A stretch of 64,000 bases of DNA, taken from NCBI RefSeq assembly GCF_014529535.1, contig NW_023503307.1, positions 1,915,739 to 1,979,738 of the forward strand. The letters run 5' to 3'. The notes below the pieces were generated by a model. That model was not told the DNA's origin. It made no database searches and saw only the letters and a program-made list of their open reading frames with translations. Source of the DNA: Bradysia coprophila (lineage: Eukaryota > Arthropoda > Insecta > Diptera > Sciaridae). Shown piece by piece: positions 58,693 to 64,000 of the stretch (position 1 is its first letter; each line of letters begins with the position of its first letter). A program made the translations under genes and the position numbers.

Positions 58693-61600
58693 ATACAACA
58701 CACATCATTATTATTATTATTTGTGTGGTATGATGTCAAAAAATATAATTTTAAAATCAAAATGGCCGTCGAAAAATCTATACTTCATGTTACAACAATG
58801 TGTATGCCAGAGTAACAGAATAACCACAAAAACTTATATAAGAGGTGGAAGAAAAAAGTATATCTCTTCGTGTATTGATTATAAACTGTTTACACTCTGT
58901 CGTCTCATCTCAGTGTTGAATTTAAAAAAAAATACGGTCGACCTGTCTATTTTTATTTGTATCATTACTGTAGGTACTTGTTGCATGATGCTGATAGTAC
59001 AGGGCACTGGTTGACCATTTTCATACGTTTGTTCATAGAAACAGTTATTATGCTCTGCAACTAATGGCGCTGCAAAATTTGAAGCAATTCATTTGAGATC
59101 AACATCCAAAAAAGGTCAAAGCTACCGAAAGTGAGTTCTTTGATACTCTTGACACACATTGTTTTGCTCCTAATAACATCCGGTGACCTTATTGCCCATG
59201 CAGCCAAGCAGATCTCAAAATAAACTGTAGTCAAGGAATTACAATCAAAATTTCCCGAGTTTCCCATTTTCCCATTGAATTTTGCAATAAATTGATTAAA
59301 CCTCTGATGAAACTCACTGTAACCGTTCTAACCACAAATAATAATATTATTTACGTCACTTAGTGACGGAATTCGACAACTAGCAGCCTGTTTCTTCATT
59401 TTCTACGATAGAAGTAAGCACCGAAAACTCCAATTTTTTTTTAATCCCAAGTTTATTCCTAACAGTCTCGCTGTTTTTGTCGCAAACTTTGAAGTGATAC
59501 TTTAGCTTTCATAAACTTTCGGATACATTTTTTATTCGCTAAACTTGTGTATAAGCTGGGAAATAGTCTTTCTCGACGGAAAAACTTTCGTGCATTAAAA
59601 TTGAAACATGAGTAAAATGCGAGAGGAAAACCATTAAAAGCAATTTTGGTGCAGTTGAATTGCAATTTTTGGAATATCTAATACGAATTTAGAGGAGGTG
59701 AGGAGGGAGTTGTGTTTTGTTGGACTCAATAACTTTTGCTGGGTGAATTTCACTTCGGCAGAAGTTAGTTTGAAAAAAAAACTACCGTAAAATGTATTGA
59801 TTGTCTGACGTTTTGAATGGCATGGTTTGAATGAGCTATTCTTTTAATTTAAAATTGAAAATCCGTACGAACTACAAACTGTATACACACGAACCAAACC
59901 AATAATGCGTTGCTCAGAGTTGACTTATAGAAGTTAAATTCAATTTAAAACCAGTATAAATTTTCCAAACGTCGAGTAGTCAACACTCAATATCATACTT
60001 TTGATTAAATGACTACGAACTCGTACATACATATATAATCCAACTATTAATAGTTTGTGGTATTGTTACCGAGAGATAAAAGCGAAAAATCTTGTGACTA
60101 TATCATGCACACATTTGCGCGGTGTTAACATTGGAATTTTTATGTAACCCGTTTATACTCCGGGAAAAGTGAGGACAGGAAGGAGATGGTTGAGCCGATT
60201 AACTTTGCTTGATTACTCCATATTTTTTGTGGTTTAGGCAATAGTGAAATGCGTGAATTTTCGTGCTATAATCGTAAACAGACAAAAAAAAAATTGTAGC
60301 CGATTTATAGCGAGTCAATCGATTTAAATCTACCACCCATTTGTTGATTTAGTACGACGTTTTTTCATATCGAACATAAGCAAAATTCACACAAAACACA
60401 GCAAATATTCAACGAAAACCGTTGCTGACAAGAAAATGTCGAACTCTGTTCCGTCATAGAAACTTGCGCTGATGGACTAACTGATCAAATATACAAATAA
60501 AAACCTACAGCAAATTTATTTGGTATCACATACACACAATGCGCGTGATTATTTAAAAAAAAAATCGCTTTTTTTTGTTGTTAAACCACAGTTTGCACAC
60601 TTAGTAGTGTGACGTTAATGTTAAATTTTTTTTCTCTTCAACTTCAGTAATACTACAATTTAATTGAGTACAGCAACTACATTTTGTTTGGTTGAATAAT
60701 AATTTTCTGTATAGTGTCGCCATTTCGTTGAGGTAATTCAATTATTTTTTTTTTGTAATGAGACTTTTCTGTTGATGTTGTGTGCTAATAATATATGGCA
60801 TGTGTGTAGTCTTAATGAAATTCTTATTTGTGTTTATTGACCGTCATAAAAGTTCAGCCATAAAATTCGTTGGTGTCAGTTAGTGATCGGTGCGATAGCT
60901 AGCGATTGTGGATTTTTTCAAGTTTTGTTCAAGTTTCACCCAAAAAAATGAAAAATTGAAATCGAGCCATTTAACGAAACATAATTTTTTTTTAATTAAG
61001 TAAATTTTTATCATCTTGAAGAGTATGTTTGAAACTTTCGTCAAGATAAGATAAGCAATAAAGGCACAGTCGTTGCTCGTACATTTACTCATTTTTCTTC
61101 TTCTTTTTTTTTTCTCACATTTAACGCAATGTACAATAAAAGGATAGTGCGGATAGATGTTACAATGTTATTCGTATAAAACATATAAACGACAAGGAAG
61201 GATATTCCAGCATCTATGAGCAATTTTTTTTTCTTCGTATAAAAATGGGTTTCTAACACGCCAATTCTGTCATCTCCTTCCTTCTCCTGAACCTTCCCCA
61301 TTCATATACACCATCATCACCGCATATTTCCTCTATAACTTCTTTTTTTACTGGGTAGTCATCATCATATCGGATTTAGTCGCGCATGTCGACATTATCA
61401 TTTGAACTTTGAGTATATATTTTCAGTCCGTTTTGTTGCTTTTATTACATTATATACACTCAGCGGTACTTGTCTTTCCCTACTTTATATACACTACACA
61501 ATAATAGAATTAAAGAAAGACCAAACCAAACAAAACACACAAGTTTTTGCTATGATAAATAATTACAAAACAACAGTGTCAGATGTGAAGATTCGGTGTT

Positions 61601-64000
61601 GCCAGCCAGCATAACATGTGAAACTCACTAATTAATGTTACCCAGCAATTTAACGTATATTTTATCCATATAAATTGTTTGAAGTGAAGTGTTGCTTGTT
61701 CGTATAAAAATCGTTCGACTTTAAAGTCGAATCATCGAAAAAAAAAATGACGGTGTTGTGAGTGGTGGATGTTTTTCCCACCAGGAAAACTGATACATAA
61801 ACTATACAAAAAAGTGAGTCGCAAAAATTTGTAACTGATGAAAGTAGTGCTCTGCATATAGTAATCACCAAATCACTTTTTTAACTTATTTTTTTTTAGT
61901 AAATTCAAAACTAAATTCAATTTTATTTCAATTTAATTCTTTAATTTCCATTTTAAATTTAAACAAAAATTCACAAAAATAAGAAAAAGTCTAAGAAAAC
62001 TAAAAAGATCAAAAAATAAAAATAAATGAAAAATCTCCCATAGATGTGCACAGTTCGAATACAGGTTACTGACTGAACTGACTGCGGGGACTAGAGAATT
62101 CCCAAACGAAAATTTCGTTCTCGATAAAGTCTGCCACTGCCAGTATATAATATAAAACCTACTCAACGTTATTATACGCTCAGCCGCCTGTCCCGACGTC
62201 TGGTGTTTTATACACAAACACACTCATTTAACATTGCACATACCTCTTCCGACAAAAATATACTTACTTGTTATCGGCATGACAGTTGTAGACTTTTTAT
62301 CATCTGGTCATACACCGAAAGTGTAATACACAGAGATAGATCCAATGTGTGTATACACATTTACAAACGTTATATTTTCACGTTAAGTAATATCAACAGC
62401 GCGCTTGTGCGATATACAAAAACATTTTATGTATCAGACAACACTAATTTTTCGTTGAGAGAGAATTTCCTCATACATTCATAAAAATCCATTCATACCA
62501 AAGAGTTCGTAGCATGAAACACAACTCCTGTGTATATTTATAGAAGTCAGAATGTGCATGGAGTGTGTATAATGTCGAACGATTAGACGCGATTATACAA
62601 TACGAAATTCCGTACCGTATCACAACAACATGGTTTGTTGTTGTTATGCACACGCGAGAGTATATAAGTATATAAGGCGTGTAGAGTAAACGCGCTGTGT
62701 GCCAGTTTCGTATCTGGCAACAATGCATTGAACAGCTGATCGGCGAAGGTTGCCTCTTTGCAGTCGTCATGCTTCTTTTGCTCATAACTTCAGAATGTGT
62801 GTATATAAATAGCAAGGCACGATATAGCTTTTGTATAGAAGAGATAAACGTAATACACTGTGGGCATGGGATTATATAGCAAATATAGCAATTTAGTATT
62901 GTGATGGCAGCGCTCGTTTTGATTCTGGTGGGCATTTTTGACATTATTTTTTTTCGTCTTTTATGATGTTAAGCTTTGAGGTTCGAGGGTATATATACAC
63001 TGTGTGTGTATTATTATACATTTTATCGTATGCGCTACAAGTTTTGTTTCTTGTTTTGTTTTAATATGAACCGGTGATATTTTTCTGTTCGGAAGATTGA
63101 TCAAAAACTCTGTTTCCTTGGACAATTAATAGGGTGTATTCCTGTGAAAATATCACAGACATACTAATATTGTACCAGAAGAATGAAAATTGCTTCCCCG
63201 TCGTAACTGTTAAAATGGAAATGTTTTTTTTTTGGTTCGCTGATAATAAATGAATATTAAATACACTGAGCGAATTGAAAACATGGAACGGAATGAATGT
63301 AATCGAAAAAGCAATGAAATATTAGTGAAAAATATGTGTGCGACGTTGTCATGTTTTTAGATTCATTTTATTATTATTTTGTTATACACTTTTTTAGGTC
63401 TGAGTTAAAAGAGAGGAAGATTCCGAGTCAATTTGATATGTTCGACCAATTTTATATATATAAATATTGTGTGAGGTCGATTACAATTTTCTTTTTCAAA
63501 CATGGATGGATGTAACTCATTTTTGCTTGAAGAGCAAATTTTCGTTGTCGGTGTTGTGTGTAAGTTTTTTTTTTTTGCGTATAAGTATGTATATAAAATC
63601 GTCTTCCAAGACACCTTATTTGTTTCGTTGAATATTTCTGCTAACAAATATAATTCGCCTCAATCAAATTGGCTTCTTAGTATATATGTAAATATGGCTG
63701 CTAGTCGTTCGTTGTCAGCATTACAAAATAAAACGGATCTGATGGTTCGAACTCTTGAGATAGTTCGTGTTTTATTTTTTTTGCGCCATCTATGTTGATA
63801 ACAGTTAGTAAAACAGTTTTGTACAAGTTTTTTTGTCGTCTTATTTGAAAGCGGTGCTTTTTTAAAAATTTGTTTTGTCTAAATACGTGGCACGATCGAG
63901 AGATTGTCGTTGGTGTTGTAGTCGTAATCCTTGATTCATATTTCACTCTTGTTTCGTATAAGAGCAACAGGTATTTTTGTTTATGATTTTTTTTTTTGTT

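Larger units (their letters stand above)
51364..64000. other. long AT-rich intron of Tlk, no coding exon recognised
   Basis: About 12.6 kb in which I find no continuation of Tlk and no second gene. There are many TATATA, CACACA and poly-T tracts. An open frame at 51578-51760 (GKMLELKDFYKKYPDFSGKK) looks mildly protein-like but lacks splice context. TATA-like words near 62140-62160 and 62660-62680 could mark alternative promoters but are unsupported. Confidence 0.45.

Noticed and set aside
1..64000. CRISPR array, bacterial operons, riboswitches or viral genome
   Set aside because: Repeats are palindromic mobile elements without regularly spaced unique spacers, and all coding regions are spliced eukaryotic genes or transposon genes.

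Overview
The window is animal nuclear DNA, most likely from an insect and probably a fly. It is AT-rich, coding exons are small and separated by 37-90 bp GT-AG introns, and hairpin or MITE-type repeats occur every one to two kilobases. The dipteran placement (perhaps a nematoceran such as a fungus gnat or gall midge) is inference from gene style. No prokaryotic features, CRISPR arrays or operons are present. Exon structures were rebuilt by hand from splice sites, frame continuity and family knowledge; no database search was possible.

Layout. 1-9 kb: gene-poor, with a broken LINE reverse transcriptase at 6.4-7.6 kb. 9.3-10.8 kb (minus): an F-box/leucine-rich-repeat protein gene whose second exon carries a 144 bp hAT-like MITE that is read through in frame. 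12.9-13.8 kb (minus): a four-exon gene for a small secreted single-CUB protein, followed by a weaker CUB-like candidate at 14.8-15.2 kb. 18.8-21.3 kb (minus): a complete nine-exon AVL9 (late secretory pathway) homologue of 626 residues. 22.26-29.15 kb: a 6.9 kb DNA transposon with roughly 385 bp terminal inverted repeats. It carries a four-exon THAP-DDE transposase (plus), a divergent SWIM/YqaJ-nuclease gene (minus) and a third unrecognised spliced ORF (minus), the layout known for ISL2EU-type elements. 30.4-31.7 kb (minus): a two-exon gene for a 405-residue class I terpene synthase of bacterial/fungal architecture, a good horizontal-transfer candidate. 32-36 kb: dense palindromic elements, including a 1.1 kb inverted repeat with 424 bp arms. 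36.8-64 kb: the 5' part of a Tousled-like kinase (Tlk) gene on the plus strand, with coding exons at 40.9 and 51.3 kb separated by a 10 kb intron full of repeats; the rest of the gene lies beyond the window.

The host genes look functionally unrelated: protein turnover adaptor, secreted CUB protein, secretory trafficking, terpene chemistry and chromatin kinase. The recurring theme is mobile DNA. At least three elements have 8 bp target duplications, including two that share TIR CGAGGGGTAA and are filled internally with iterated 7-8-mers. A set of foldback hairpins keeps a similar GC-rich loop while their outer stems differ.
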